The notes beneath the pieces are model-generated. The model was not told the origin of the DNA and made no database searches. It saw nothing but the letters and a program-made list of their open reading frames with translations. From positions 200,568,216 to 200,632,215 of the forward strand of contig NC_080673.1 of NCBI RefSeq assembly GCF_030445035.2: a stretch of DNA of 64,000 nt. Reading direction: 5' to 3'. Made by a program: the position numbers and the translations under genes. Below, piece by piece: positions 1 to 12,322 of this stretch; the stretch's first letter is position 1; every line of letters starts with the position of its first letter. This DNA is from Dasypus novemcinctus (Eukaryota > Chordata > Mammalia > Cingulata > Dasypodidae).

Positions 1-255
1 TCAGCTCTCCGTGTGTGTGGCGCCATTCCTGGGCAGGCTGCACTTTCTTTCGCGCTGGGCAGCTCTCCTTACGGGGCACACTCCTTGCGCGTGGGGCTCC
101 CCTACGCGGGGGACACCCCCGCGTGGCAGGGCACTCCTTGCGCGCATCAGCGCTGCGCATGGGCCAGCTCCACATGGGTCAAGGAGGCCGGGGTTTGAAC
201 CGCGGACCTCCCATGTGGTAGACGGACGCCCTCACCACTGGGCCAAGTCCGCCGC
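1..255 (-). mobile_element. DAS-type tRNA-derived SINE, cut by window edge
   Basis: Read on the - strand, the right end gives a tRNA-like head with an A-box-like segment (TGGCCCAGTGG) and a B-box-like segment (GGTTCAAACCC). The GC-rich body matches the intact copy at 4147-4571. The 3' tail lies off the left edge of the window. Small frames in it, such as 11-274, are not genes. Confidence 0.88.
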
Positions 256-415
256 CCTGGTTTCAGACTTCTGATCTCAGAGCTGCAAGAGGAGAGCCTG
301 AGCGTGTCTCAAGCCCCTCAGTTTGTGGTCATTTGTTCCAGCAGCCCTAGAAACCAAGACGACTGGGATTAGGGTTGGCTGTGGGTGACAGGCAATCCCA
401 AATAACGGCGGCTAA

Positions 416-640
416 AAAGGGTTTGTAAATGCCCCCACATCATATTCAGAGATACTTGCAACAATGTTGAGGGCTTTACATACTCAACTGCCCTAACCCG
501 TCCCACGATGATGACGGAGGTTGTTGATGTGGGAGGAGTGGGGTGAGGGGGGTGGGGGGTATATGGGGACCTCATATTTTTCAAATGTAACATTAAAAAA
601 AAATAGAGAAAAATAAAGTATGTTAAGAACAAAAACAAAC
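416..640 (+). mobile_element. L1 3' end (5'-truncated LINE)
   Basis: This piece carries a G-rich 3' UTR stretch (about 530-575) followed by an AT-rich, A-rich tail. The same G-rich block and tail recur at 26450-26562 (+) and, reversed, at 57112-57765. That arrangement is typical of 5'-truncated L1 retrocopies. The left boundary is approximate. Confidence 0.7.
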
Positions 641-1334
641 AAACAGGATTTATATACAAATAAGTGGTGGCTGGCGAGGTGGGGGTGGGCCCCACAAAAT
701 CCTCAGGACCCAAGGCCCACCCAGCCCCCCACGACACCACCTTAGGTGGGACTCGTATCCTCATGAGCGGAGGTGGTGACGTCCACACACCAGGCAGCAG
801 GAGAGGGGGCACAAAACAGACAGGGGCCAGGAGTGGGCCCTGCTGTCCCGGACGGAAGGTGACTCAAAGCTGCCGCACCAGCCCTCTGCTCACTTCCCTC
901 TTGCCAGAATTTAGTGACAGGGCCACACGTGGCTGGAAGGGAGGCAGAACGGTGCAGTTTTTATTCTGAGCAGACACACACCAGGAGGAAATTTTTAGCA
1001 CATTGGAAGAAGGGAAGAATGGATGTTGGGAATAATCAACAGCTCTACCTTCCCTTACCGATCTGAGCCGAAGCCAGTAAGGAAAGTGCTCAGTTTCAAG
1101 GAACAAAGACATCCTGCCTTGGGAGGGCTTAAGCAAAGGAAGCTTTGCTCTTCTCCTAGAACCAGAAAAGTCCCGTGCCTGGTGTACAGCCAGCTCAAAG
1201 GTGACAATACTTTGAGGACAGGATTCTACCCTCGCACTTGAAGCCTGGTGGACAGAAGGCTGCTGCGGGATCAAAAGTCTTTTTTTTGCATATAAGGCAG
1301 GAAGAAGGAGGAAGGCTTCTGCCGTGGTGTGCCA

Positions 1335-1855
1335 TGGCTGCTCTTGCAAATACCAGACTGGTTGGCTTAAACAAGAAGAATTTATCATCACAGTTTTGGA
1401 GACCAAGGTGTCAGCAGGATCATGCTTTCACTGAAGTCTGCAGCTGTCTGGTGGTGGCATGTTGGCAATAGAGTGGTATGGATTGAGCTGCGTCCCCCAC
1501 AGCGACTTGTTCCAGGCCTAACCCCTGGTCCCGTGGGTGTGAACCCACTAGTAAATAGGACCTTTGAAGGTCCAACTACGATGAAGCCCGACTGGACCAG
1601 GGCAGCCTTCATCCCATAAGACTGAGTCCTTAGAAACAGAGGGAACTGGACGCAGGGTAGGAGAAAGGAGGGGACAGAAGGAGACAGAGATGGAGGCAGG
1701 AGTGGCTGGCGAGCCACCACCAGAATGTCACAGGCTACGGGGAAAGCTCTACCCTGTCAGCGCCTTGATTTCAGACTTGTAACTGTGAGCCAATAAGTAC
1801 CTGTTTAAGCCAACTAGTCTATAGTATGGTTACAGCAGCACTGGGAAACTGAGAC
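1335..1855. repeat. Old mammalian interspersed repeat, two abutting pieces
   Basis: The segment 1335-1470 resembles one end of a common mammalian repeat (a 'gcttaaacaa...tttat...cagttttggaga' style block). The segment 1475-1855 resembles the other end read in the opposite direction, ending in a 'ggaaactgagac' block. Related pieces occur near 18553, 32365-32725 and 48465-48720. The exact family is not assigned. Confidence 0.5.
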
Positions 1856-2449
1856 AGGCCCTGCCAGCAAAGCATCTCCCTTTTTGACAGGAAAGCAAAG
1901 CTTTCCCACAGAGACTCCCAGAAGACCTGCGCATGGTGTTCCCTGGCCAGATCTGGGTCTCACGAAACCCTAGCTGCAAGGGAGTCTGGACAACCAAGTA
2001 TCCAGCATTCCAGCCCTTGTAATAGATAAACAGGGGGCAGCAGAAGTTGTTTGGGTGCTGAATGATGAGTCAACCTCCAGTGTCTGGCCAGACACTTTGA
2101 TTACATCATTTGGAAAATAGAGGAAATAATATTTACCATTGGGGATTATGGTGAAGACCAGAAATGAGCTATTAAGCTTGCCTGCTAACTTGCTGGGGCT
2201 CAATCAGTGGCAGTATTAATATATCCAGGTCTCGGACCAGTCTTCCATTGTCTGCTCCATCTTCTACCAAACAGAAAGGATTTTGTTTGGGAAAGCAGCC
2301 AAAGAAGCGAAGTTGGAGAACTAATAAATGCTGACATGTTTGATGAACCTTGTAGGTTTCCATTTGAGCTGCTTTTAGATCTTGGGAGAGTGTCACTCTG
2401 TCCTCCAGTTCTCTAGACTGGAGAATTGCCATGTGATAGGGTGGGGATG

Positions 2450-2560
2450 GCCCTGGCTTTGGAGTAAGCTGTACTTAAACGACATCACACCTCACCATCT
2501 GGGGCAGGTGACAGCCTTGTCCTCCATGAAATGGGGTCATAGATCTGATATCACAGGGAG
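2450..2560 (-). repeat. MIR-like SINE fragment
   Basis: On the - strand this shows the degenerate MIR pattern. A segment like 'catttcatgga' and a diverged 'cacctgccccag' block precede a 'ctccaaagcca' end. The copy is heavily diverged and its limits are approximate. Confidence 0.45.
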
Positions 2561-2754
2561 GTTGTCTGAGGCTTCCAGAAGTGCCCTCCCCATATTGCCT
2601 GGAACCCCAGAAACGCCAAACATATGCTTCTGCCCTCAGCAAACTGGAGGAAGTACACTTTCCCTAGATGCTGAGGAGTCCTGGTATTGGCAATGAGGAG
2701 AACATAACAGCTGGAACTTTCCCTCTTCTGGGGCATCCAGAACTCCTGGCTAAA

Positions 2755-2900
2755 AGGTGACCTAATTATTAATGAAAGCGCCGGATATGAAGGCTAAGAC
2801 ATAATCCACCCCTGAGTGGATTCAGAAGGAGCAGATAATGGGACAATAAAATCAATCTTGTAGAAAGACACAATTAGCTGTATCATTTATAAATCTCATC
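2755..2900. promoter_or_regulatory. Candidate enhancer, homeodomain-motif-rich
   Basis: This repeat-free AT-rich block has several homeodomain-type cores close together: CTAATTATTAATGA at about 2761, ACAATTAGCTG at about 2871, and ATTTATAAATC at about 2885. It also has a GATA-like GCAGATAA at about 2831. Motif clustering without a recognisable repeat suggests a conserved non-coding element. Conservation itself cannot be seen from this sequence alone. Confidence 0.25.
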
Positions 2901-3284
2901 TCCTTACACATGGGGCGAAGCGGGCGATGCTCCCCGGTCAGCTTCCCATCTTGCTTGGATGGACGCTTCTTTCACCGGGAAAACATTTTCATTTCCCAGC
3001 CATGGGTCATGGATGGGGGCTTCCAAACTATCTTCACCAGCCAAGGCGACCCAGAGAACAAAATGAACTGGATGCCCCCCGCCCAGCTCCTCTGTTGCAT
3101 GCTTCTCACCTATTCCAGGCCACTTTGATGCACCGGGAGCACCATTTCTGGAAAACTCACCCAGGCCTGCTCAGTGGAAGGTCTGGGGGCCTTTCTGCCC
3201 CTTCAGAGCCCACAGATGGGGGGGATAGTGCAGGCACAGAAGAACCTGAGTCAGAGGAGACCCGTCCCCAGCCCGCCACCTCCC

Positions 3285-3360
3285 AGCTGTGCGAGCTCAA
3301 GCAAGCGCTTGGCTTCACCCAGCCTCAGTTTCCCCAGAGGGAGTGGGCAGTGAAGGCGGG
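3285..3360 (-). repeat. MIR-like fragment
   Basis: A short piece contains 'cagcctcagtttcccc', the reverse of the MIR 'ggaaactgaggc' segment, preceded by a degraded 'agctgtgcgagctc' block. It is too short for firm limits. Confidence 0.45.
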
Positions 3361-3934
3361 AGCCTCCCCACTCCCCTAGCTGGGGTGGGATTCCGTGAGA
3401 CAAGTCCGCAGGGCCTGTGGCTCGCCCGGCTGCAGCAGGCTCAGCTCTTGGAAGTCGTGATGAGCCCACGGCAGGGAAGGGTCTTCTCTTGGACTCGAGC
3501 CACACTCCAGGTTCTGGGAGCTGCTGAGACCTGACAGCATCTTACTGCATCTTTCCTCTCTCCAAAGAGAAGATTGGGGGCTCAGAAAGGCAACGTGGCT
3601 TCCTCGCAGTGGTTAAGGGACCCAGGTCCAGGACAGAACTCTGGCCAGGTGCTCTTTTCTGCCACATCATGTGGTGGAAGCCAGAGGGCCAGAAGAGGCC
3701 AGCTCCACCTGGGGAGCTGCAGGTTTCCCAGAGGAGCAGCTGGTCTTGAGGAGCAGCTTGGAGGGGCGGCTGCTTCGCTCTGGAATTCCAAGCTCTGTCC
3801 TGGTCCCCACTGGCTTCCTTCTGAGTTATACTCTCTAAACCCAGCTTCCTCCCACCCTGAGATACCATCCAACCCCACCAGGAGGTGGCATTTCCCTGAT
3901 GCACCCTCAGGCTCCTCTCCTGAGTGTGCAGTAC

Positions 3935-4035
3935 ACACATGTGTGCAGGCAAGCACAGTGCATGCATGGTGCACACACACCCATGGGCACACCCACATGC
4001 CCACACATCCTCACACACATGTGCACACCCACACT
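3935..4035. repeat. CA/TG-rich simple sequence
   Basis: An interrupted run of CA/TG dinucleotides with CCCACA blocks looks like a degraded microsatellite. The apparent histidine- and cysteine-rich open frames across it on both strands are composition artefacts. Confidence 0.75.
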
Positions 4036-4146
4036 GCCACAAAATCACAGCGGCACAGCAGCGCGAGCTGGGCTCCCACAGTGTGGAAGCCCCAGGGCGC
4101 TGAGATAGACTCCTTAACTTCCCTGTGCATAAAATGGGTCCCATGA

Positions 4147-4571
4147 GGGAAGCGGATTTGGCCCAACAGATAAAGCATCCGCCTACCAAATGGGAGGTCC
4201 AAGGTTCAAACCCAGGGCCTCCTGACCTGTGTGGAGCTGGCCCATGCGCAGTGCTGATGCGCGCAAGGAGTGCCCTGCCACGCAGGGGTGTCTCCCGCGT
4301 AGGGGAGCCCCACGCGCAAGGAGTGCACCCTGTAAGGAGAGCCGCCCAGTGCGAAAGAAAGTGCAGCCTGCCCAGGAGTGACACCGCACACACGGAGAGC
4401 TGACACAGCAAGATGATGCACCAAAGAGAGACATAGATTCCTGTGCTGCTGACAAGAATACCAGCGGACACAGAAGAATACACAGCGAATGGACACAGAG
4501 AGCAGACAACTGGTGGGGGAGGGGGGAGAAGGGGAGAGAAATGAATAAAAAATAAATCTTTAAAAAAAAAA
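4147..4571 (+). mobile_element. Full-length DAS SINE with target-site duplication
   Basis: This is an intact copy. It has a tRNA-like head from 4147, a B-box-like GGTTCAAACCC at about 4203-4213, a GC-rich body, then an 'aataaa'-rich tail and an oligo-A run ending at 4571. The direct repeat TCCCATGA flanks it at 4139-4146 and 4575-4582, as expected for target-primed insertion. It serves as the reference for the other copies in the window. Confidence 0.92.
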
Positions 4572-4764
4572 GACTCCCATGATAGCATCTGCTGCACAAG
4601 CGTGTGGTACGTACAGTACTTTAATAAATTTGTGTCAAGTCTTACTGGAGGGCCTGTCACATAAGTGCTATAAAAGCCTTGGCTTTAATTTAATGCCTGT
4701 ATTTATTGTATTTGTTTGTTTTTCTTACGCCTCAGAATCCTTCTTGTCTTCTCCCTCCTTGTTT

Positions 4765-5485
4765 TAGCCTTTTTTTTGTAAATTAAGATATCATTCACAG
4801 GCCATAAAACTCACCACTTTAAAGCCTACTGGTTTCTAGTACATTCACAACATGGTGCAGCCGTCAGCACTGTCTAATACCAGAACATTGTCATCCATTC
4901 CCAAAGAGACTCTGGACCCATTAGCACCGACCCCACCACCTTCCCAGCCCTAACGACCACTCGTCTGCGTTCTGACGCTGTGTGGGCCTATTCTGGATGT
5001 TTCCTGCCAGTGGAATCAGAATCTCCCCGGCCTGTTGTGACTGGCTCTTCCCGCTGAGCATCATGTTTCCAAGGTCCATCCATGCTGTAGCCTTGTCAGT
5101 GCGTCACTCCTTTTCATAGCCAAGTAATATTCCATCGTATGGACTGACTGAGTGAAATGAGCCAGACACGAAAGGACAAATAATGTATAATCCCCTTCCA
5201 TGAGCCATCCAGAGGAGGCAAATTCATAGAGACAGAAAGTAGAATAGAGGCTCCCAGAGGCTGGGGAGAGGGGGTAGGGAGGAGGCATCATTTCAGATGC
5301 CAACGGTCTGTTTGTGGTGTTGACATAATTTAGAAATAGACAGGGATGATGGCTGCACAACGCGGTGAGTGTAACTAATGCGGCTGAATTGCATGCTTAA
5401 AAATGTTTTTAAGGTGGTAAAATTATGTTATATCTGGTGGTAAAATTATATCTGTTTTCCCTCAATAAATAAAGACCAAAAATGG
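4765..5485 (+). mobile_element. Old L1 fragments
   Basis: The segment 4765-5145 matches the familiar L1-type block around 'ataaaactcaccacttt...ttgtcatccattccca...aatattccat'. The segment 5146-5485 continues with the L1 end block 'gccagacacgaaaggac...ataatttagaaatagac...ctcaataaataaagacc'. These look like adjacent pieces of one or two old L1 copies. Subfamily is not assigned. Confidence 0.7.
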
Positions 5486-5939
5486 GGTATATTAAAATAT
5501 AGCCATCGTCCTTGTAAGTCTGGTGACTTGGTTTCCCTGATTACCACAGATTAGATCCGGTACCTCGGAAAGGGGTGACGGGGCAGGCGGTGCAGACCGT
5601 TGCCGGCGGACGCCTGGCCGGGGCGGAGGTCCCGGAGACACAAGGAAAGCAGAGACAGTAACTGAGGGACAAAAGCAGACGCGGGACCCGCACAAGCCCA
5701 GCAGCCTGGGCCTCCCCAGTGCGCAGCGAGCCTGGCCTGGCGGTGCAGGGCCTGGGATGGGCCAGTCCTGCAAGAAGAGGTCACGTTCTCGCCAATGTCC
5801 TCTGTTCCGGAAGGCAGGGAAATGTGCCTGGCATTGCAGAATGACTTTTGTCCAGAATGGGTCGGGGGGGGGGGAATTAACCTCTGGAAAATCCACTTAG
5901 GAGGCTCCCCACCGCCGATTCCCCAGCGAGGCAGGAGAA

Positions 5940-6660
5940 AGGAGGAGAGCCTGCCTGCCAGAGGCGCGGTGATGAATTATGGATGTAAAAGCCACGGCAG
6001 AAATCGCGTCAGGCTGGCCAGAAGGCCCGGGGCCTCCCGGGGCCTGTGGATGGGTGCTGGCCAAGGGGGCCCCGTGCTAATTTCACTCCTGCCGCGACGA
6101 CCCAACTCCCAGCTCCTGGTGCACGGCGGAGACGTGGGGGACGGAAATGGCCATGAGGTCATCACTGAGCTGCCTGCACTGCAGTCGGGCCTTCGCCGTG
6201 GGATCTCCGGCACGCTCCGGAGAGCCTGTGAATTTTAGACACTCTCCCAGGGACTCTGGCTCCACAGAGCGTGGAATGAATCGCGCTCATCCATCTGGGG
6301 AGGGGGAGGGGTAAGAATTCAATAATTAATTCAAGCGGACGGATGACGGTTATTAGAATCTGGCTTCTCTGCGGTTCTTTATTTGGGAAAAGCGCTTTCA
6401 TAATCATTTCCCGGTTAAATAATTTAATACAAGTTATTGCTACAAGCTAGAAACCTGGTCCTTGGCTGGTGCTGGGTGATATTGGAATGTCTATGAAAAA
6501 AGCAGGGGGAAGAGCAGAATTAAATTATATGGTCCTTGTCATTTATTGCCCAGGTAACGTGCGCTGGCTCTCTCGACCTCTACACGCCCTCGATAATTTT
6601 GGCTCTGTTTTATCCTGGGCCGTTCTGATCACAGCGACCATGAACCAAATGAGAGGGGAG
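5940..6660. promoter_or_regulatory. Candidate conserved non-coding element
   Basis: About 700 bp with no recognisable repeat lies between repeat-rich flanks. It contains AT-rich homeodomain-like sites, with AATAATTAATTC at about 6319 and TTATTAGAATC at about 6350, and TTTAATACAAG near 6423. There is no plausible spliced exon: the open frame at 5795-6238 has no family resemblance. The enhancer reading is inference. Confidence 0.25.
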
Positions 6661-6689
6661 CTTTAAAAAACATATATTTATTTTCTTAT

Positions 6690-7045
6690 TAATGCTGTTG
6701 TCAGCTCTAACCCAGAAAGGATGGCGTTCACACACACCCCTCCACCCCCACCCCCCGTTTCCCCGATTATTAACACTTTGCTTTAGTGTTGTATCTTTGC
6801 GACAACTAATGAGCCGTAACAATGATAAATTATATTATTAACCATAGTGCATAGCTGACATGAAGGTTCACCTTTGTGTTGTACAGTTCTATGCGTTTAA
6901 AATTTTTTTTCTCCTGGTAATGTGTATACAACATAAAATTTCCCATTTTAGCCACTTTCAACTATACAATTCAATGGTGGTACATTTGCAGCGTTGTGCT
7001 CCCATCACCACTGTCTGTTACCAAAATTGCTCCATCACCGAGAGG
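6690..7045 (+). mobile_element. Old L1-type fragment
   Basis: The block contains 'caactaatgagcc...ttattaaccatagtgcat', then 'ttgtgttgtacagttctatg', then 'caattcaatggtggtac' and 'cccatcaccactgt'. These appear in the same order in many mammalian L1 3' regions. Related pieces are at 4765-5145, 25140-25340 and 30165-30420. Confidence 0.6.
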
Positions 7046-8179
7046 GGGCCTTTGAAGCTGGAGCAGAACTGAGTTCTCCTTCTGGTCCAAATCCTTCCTT
7101 GTACGGAAGGGGAAACCGAGGCCCAGCAGGCCGTGATGCTATTAGGATTCTCTTGCAGCAAGGAGAGTGACAACTGGCACAAAGGCAGGCTGGCATGGGC
7201 CAGAGGCTAATATTCAGGCTTAGGGGATCTCCCTCTCCCCCTGTGGGGCCTAGGTAGACCCCCGATCAAAAAGGAGAAACCGAGGCAAAGCCAGGTTCTC
7301 AGGTCCCAGGGCATGAGCGCGGGGCAGGCCTGGGACTTGGGATGGAGGGGAGGTGGCTGCGTTTTCGGGTGGGTGTGCACAAAACGGGCCACACCGAGCT
7401 CCACGAAGCGTCTGGTTTCCTCTTCTGCCAATATAGCTTTCCAGCTCCGTGCTAACAACCGCCTATTACAGCAGCCACTTATAATACCACGCCAGCCTCA
7501 GTTGCCACATCTGGGAGATGGGATGATGGTAGCCTGTACCCTAGAGGGTGGCTCAGTGGATTCCATGGGGGAAGGTGCAGATGGCACACTTTGGTGCTTT
7601 GTCAGCATTCACTACATGGTATCTGTCAAACAGGTGAAACAATACCTGCCCCTTCTAGTCCAGAATTTTTGTGATGCTAAAAAGAAAAAAAAAAAGGAAG
7701 GGAAAGTATCTTCTTGGCATCCTCTAATTCTTCACCCCTGGTGGGGGGTCAAGGGAGGGATTTCTTGCTTGAGGCTCTAGGAAGGGTCTGACCAGGAGCA
7801 ATAAAACAAGGGCTCACGGCTTCTGTATGTCTGTATGGGACGACAAGGGGTTGCTGGTGTCATACGAGAAAGGGACTCCTCCTCCGAGGCCCTGTCTCAG
7901 GGGGATTGCTTTAAAGGTGCGAGCCATGGCCACCCACTCAGCACCCATGCACCTGCCCTGGGGCTAGAGCTGGACGAGTCGCAGCCTGCTCCCAGCTCTG
8001 CAAGAGCTCAGCGGCCCCGGAGTCCTCATTTGACTTCTCTGAGCTACTAAGAGACTTACCAGAATGCTTGGCGATGTCACCATTGTCACTCTGAGGCTAA
8101 TCCCACATCCACCACCTCACCCAGGCCCCTCCCCTGGCTTGGGCAAATGCTTCTAACCCTAGAGGTAGATATTGGAGGC

Positions 8180-8365
8180 CAAAGTAATAACAATAATAGC
8201 CAAATCAGGCATGCTTTTTTTAAAAATAACTGTAATAATAGCTCATTTGATTCTCACAACAACATTCTGAGTGGAGATACTATTATGTCCATGTTATAGA
8301 TGGGGAAATGGAGCACAGAGAGGCTAGGACACTTGTCTAAAGCCACACAGCTAGGAACTAGGAGA
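8180..8365 (+). repeat. MIR SINE
   Basis: The MIR order is clear: 'tcatttgattctcacaacaa', 'tgtccatgttatagatgggg', 'gcacagagaggctaggacac', 'agccacacagctagg'. It is an ancient mammalian SINE and not lineage-specific. Confidence 0.85.
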
Positions 8366-10404
8366 GATGGGATAAGGAATCAGGCCATGGCTTAGCCACC
8401 GTGTCACACCATCTCGTGCAGTAGCAGTCTGGACTTCACCCAGGGGGACAAGAGAAGTCCCTGAAGGGAATGACACAGTTGGCTTTGAGTGGCCGGGAGC
8501 TGAACCTGGCTGCTCCTGGTGGCTGGCTGGGGTGGGGAGGTGGCTGGGGCAGCCGTGTGGCATGGGAAGCCGTGTGCCTGGGTGTAACTGCGGTAGCGGC
8601 GTCAGCCCGCTCCGTCTCTGCAGCTCTTCAGCCTGTGCTCTCCCCACAGCCCGGCCCCTCCCCAACCACCTGCAACCACCCGGCAGTCACCTGGGCTCCC
8701 CAAGTCACAGAGCTGTTGTCGTCTTGCTGACTGCAGTGAGCGGGACCGCGACGCCCAAGAGACATGGCTGTGTCCTGCCCCCGGAGCCCATGGTGCGACG
8801 TGCGATTAGAGTAGAGCTTTTGAGAGGAAGCACTTCACCTGGGCTCTCCTGTGGGCCCTAAAGCGGGTGACAGATGCTGAAGGGGATTTGACAGAGGGAA
8901 GAGCAAGAGGCAGAGACTGGAGGAGGAGGCCACGAGCCAAGGCCACCGGGAGCTGGAAGACTCTCTGGAGGGAGCACGACCCGCTGGCCCCTTGCTGTGG
9001 GACTTCTGGCTCCCAGACGTGTGAGAGGAGCAATTTCTGCTCTTTGGAGCAGGTTGGTTGGTGGAGCAGGCACAGGAGGCTCGGGCTGTGCCGTCCCCCT
9101 GGGCTGGCTGCCTTACTGCACAGGTGGGCGGCTCTCTCCCTCCCTGCTCAGGGCTCCCCCTGGCTCCTCCTGGCAGTGGAGGGGCCTGCACCCGGCCCCT
9201 GTGGGCCCCCAGCCTGGCCCCGAGGCTCTCCTCCTGGCGCTGCACTGGCCCCTTTGCTTTCTCGTGGCCATGAGCTCCCGGCGGGTGGGCAGGTGTCCCG
9301 CGCATGTCGTGCGTGCCTGGGCCTTCACAGGACATGCAGAGTTGGGGTGTACTTTGGGCGGCCACGCAGAGTTCCAGGGCGGGAGACCATCCAGAACTGG
9401 GCAAGGCAACAAAGAAAGAAGGGAGCGTGACTGCCCACAGCCTGTTTCTGCTACAGGTGCGGTGCTTCTAGGCTCTTCCCCGACCTCCTCCTCCCAGCAC
9501 CTCTGAGAGAGAGGGAGGGGACTGGCGCCAGGATGCCCCCACCCCACTGGGCCCTGCCCAGGAGTCTGGCGGCAGCCTGGGGCTGTGGGGGTGGCCTGCG
9601 CTGGGGTCTGTAAAATGCTTGGGGCCGGGAAGGGGACAAGGCCAGCCCCTCCCTGAGGCCCACAGGCTCTCTCCTGACCTGATGTCAGTCCCCAGGTGAG
9701 TCCCCTGCGGTCCAGGGGGACACCAGGGGCCAAACGAGGCGGAGCTGGGGCAGGAGGGTGTGGCCAAAAACGATCTGCCTCTCAGCGCCCTGGGTCCAAA
9801 GGGCTTTGGGTTGGGGAAGGATGCCACCAACCCGCTGCCCGGCACAGGGCACGCCCTCTCCGTCCTCCTCCCAGGGCTGGCGGGTGGGGAGGGAGGAGCA
9901 GGCCGCCAGGAACTGGGTCCCCAGCCTGATGGGTGTTCGAGTTCCACTTAGTCCCTTTAGAGACCTGGAGGGTGAAGACAAGCTTGGAGCCTCCCCTGTA
10001 AAAAGGGGCGGGGCCCTCGTGGGAATTTTGAAGTCAGGGTGCGCGGGGAGGGCGGGCAGGCTCGGTGGGGCCGAGGGAGGTCGCGGTGGCGGCCGCTCCC
10101 GCTGACACTACCCGGCGGTTCCCTTGCTCCTCGTTGGCTGAGGGCAAACGCGGGGCCTGCGGGCAAGCCCGGTGGGAAAGTGACCACTTCGGGGGCGTTG
10201 GGAGGGGGGCTGCGCTCTGTGCCCGAGTGGCCCCGACGCCCGTCCCGGCCGCTCGAGGAGAGCCCGTTTCCCCAGCGGCTGGAGAAGCCGCCCTCCTCCC
10301 GCTCCGGGCCCCACTCGGGTTTGGGTCTTGCTCCCACGCCCCCCTCGCGGGTTTGCTTCTGGCGAAGCCTGGCGGGCGCGAGGTCTGCAAGGTGCGACCC
10401 CAAT

Positions 10405-10425
10405 CTGGGCAGCGGGGACAGCGCC
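10405..10425 (+). promoter_or_regulatory. Possible RE1/NRSE (REST) half-site
   Basis: The right half GGACAGCGCC at 10416-10425 is a perfect match to the right half of the RE1 silencer consensus. The left half at 10405-10413 matches only weakly, about 5 of 9 positions. It lies about 1 kb upstream of NSG1 exon 1, and NSG1 is a neuronal gene, so REST control would make sense, but this is a weak motif call. Confidence 0.25.
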
Positions 10426-10454
10426 CTGCTCGGGCGCGCGGGACCCGTTCGAAC

Positions 10455-10532
10455 CCCCCCCCCCCCAGCCCGTCCCCTTAATTCCTGGCCGCTGCAGCTT
10501 TGCCCCCCACTTCCCCCCCCCCCCCCCCGCCC
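10455..10532. other. Two long C tracts in the promoter
   Basis: Runs of 13 or more C occur at about 10457-10469 and 10513-10529. On the - strand these are G runs able to form G-quadruplexes, and on the + strand i-motifs. Homopolymer length may be mis-assembled. Confidence 0.6.
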
Positions 10533-11394
10533 CGGGCCCCTCTCTGCGCCCCGGTGCTCGGCGCTGCGGCGGCGTGGGGGGCGGTCCCTTCCTTTCCGAT
10601 CAGGCCCCTGGAAACCCTCCTTTCCCCTTCGTCTCAACGCACCAGGCTCTCTCGTTGCCCTCTCGCTACCCCCGGGCGCCCCCCACCCCGGACACCGCCT
10701 CCGGCTCCCAGCGCTCCCTCCACACCCCGCACCCCTGCAAATCTCCCCCTCGGCTCCCACCCCATCCACCGCCCCTTTGCCTAGGGACGCGCCCTCTTGT
10801 CATCGCCTCCCACCCCTCCGTCCCTCCAGGCACCAAGGGGACGATCGGGTCCCTGCCGTCGCCCACCGCCTCCTGGAAAGCTCACCCGCCAAAACACCCT
10901 CCACCCAGAGTCCCTCCGCAGCCCCAGGTGGCCCCGGCGGCGGCCGCGGCGGGTTCCCGCTCTCCTCCCCACCGCTGGGGACCGCGGCCTCCTCAGGAGC
11001 CACCCGCGTCCCTCCGCTCGGAATCGCCTCCTGCCCCGGCCGCCGCCCCTCGGTGGCGCAGCCCGCACCCCTCGGTCACCCGTGGGGGTGCCCTGCCGCC
11101 GCCCGGAGCCTCCCTTCCAGCTCCCAGCCGTGAGGCGCGTGCCCACGCCCCTCCTCCCCCACCCGCATCTGGGGACGCGCGCGGGGTCCCCGGGGACGCC
11201 CCTCCCCGCCAGCCCGCGCTCCTTTGTGCCGCCCGGACGAGCGCGCTGCGTCAAGGCGGAGGCGCGGCCGCCGCCACACGCGCACACTCACCCGCGCACA
11301 ATTAACCCCCGGGAACGGCAGGAAGGGAGGCGGCGAGGGGGAGGGGGGCGCCCGCCGCGGAGCCCAATCGCTCGGCTCCCCCGCCCGGCCCCGC

Positions 11395-11488
11395 GCGCGG
11401 CGCCGCCTCCGCCATTGCTGCCAGCGGGAGCGGGCGACGCGGAGCTCGGAGCGCGGCGGAGCCGAGACCTGCCAGAGCCGGGCGTGCG
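11395..11488 (+). other. NSG1: NSG1 exon 1, 5' untranslated (inferred)
   Basis: A strong splice donor, GCG|GTGAGT, follows 11488 at the end of a GC-rich block, and the next exon begins after a good acceptor at 11941-11942. This fits the known NSG1 structure of a non-coding first exon. The 3' end is reasonably secure. The 5' end (transcription start) cannot be fixed from sequence and the value given is a guess. Confidence 0.5.

Positions 11489-12322
<834 letters not shown>

Larger units (their letters stand above)
1..11394. other. Intergenic region upstream of NSG1
   Basis: No coding exon is recognisable here. The open frames in this stretch are short, lack family resemblance and mostly sit in repeats or GC-rich DNA. 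It contains two DAS SINEs, L1 and MIR pieces, and two AT-rich repeat-poor blocks (about 2755-2900 and 5940-6660), each listed separately. In 5486-5939, 7046-8179 and 8366-9949 I see nothing beyond short purine or A tracts and non-coding unique sequence. Confidence 0.7.

Noticed and set aside
11-274. Small open frames in the first SINE
   Set aside because: They lie in a repeat present in several copies in the window, with similar peptides from each copy.
3542-4660. 372-codon frame on the - strand
   Set aside because: Most of it is the DAS SINE and CA-rich simple sequence read in reverse. No gene family is recognised.
9957-11305. Several long open frames on both strands over the CpG island (up to 364 codons)
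   Set aside because: They overlap each other in many frames, are proline/arginine/alanine-rich by composition only, match no family and lie in the promoter. They arise from scarce stops in GC-rich DNA.
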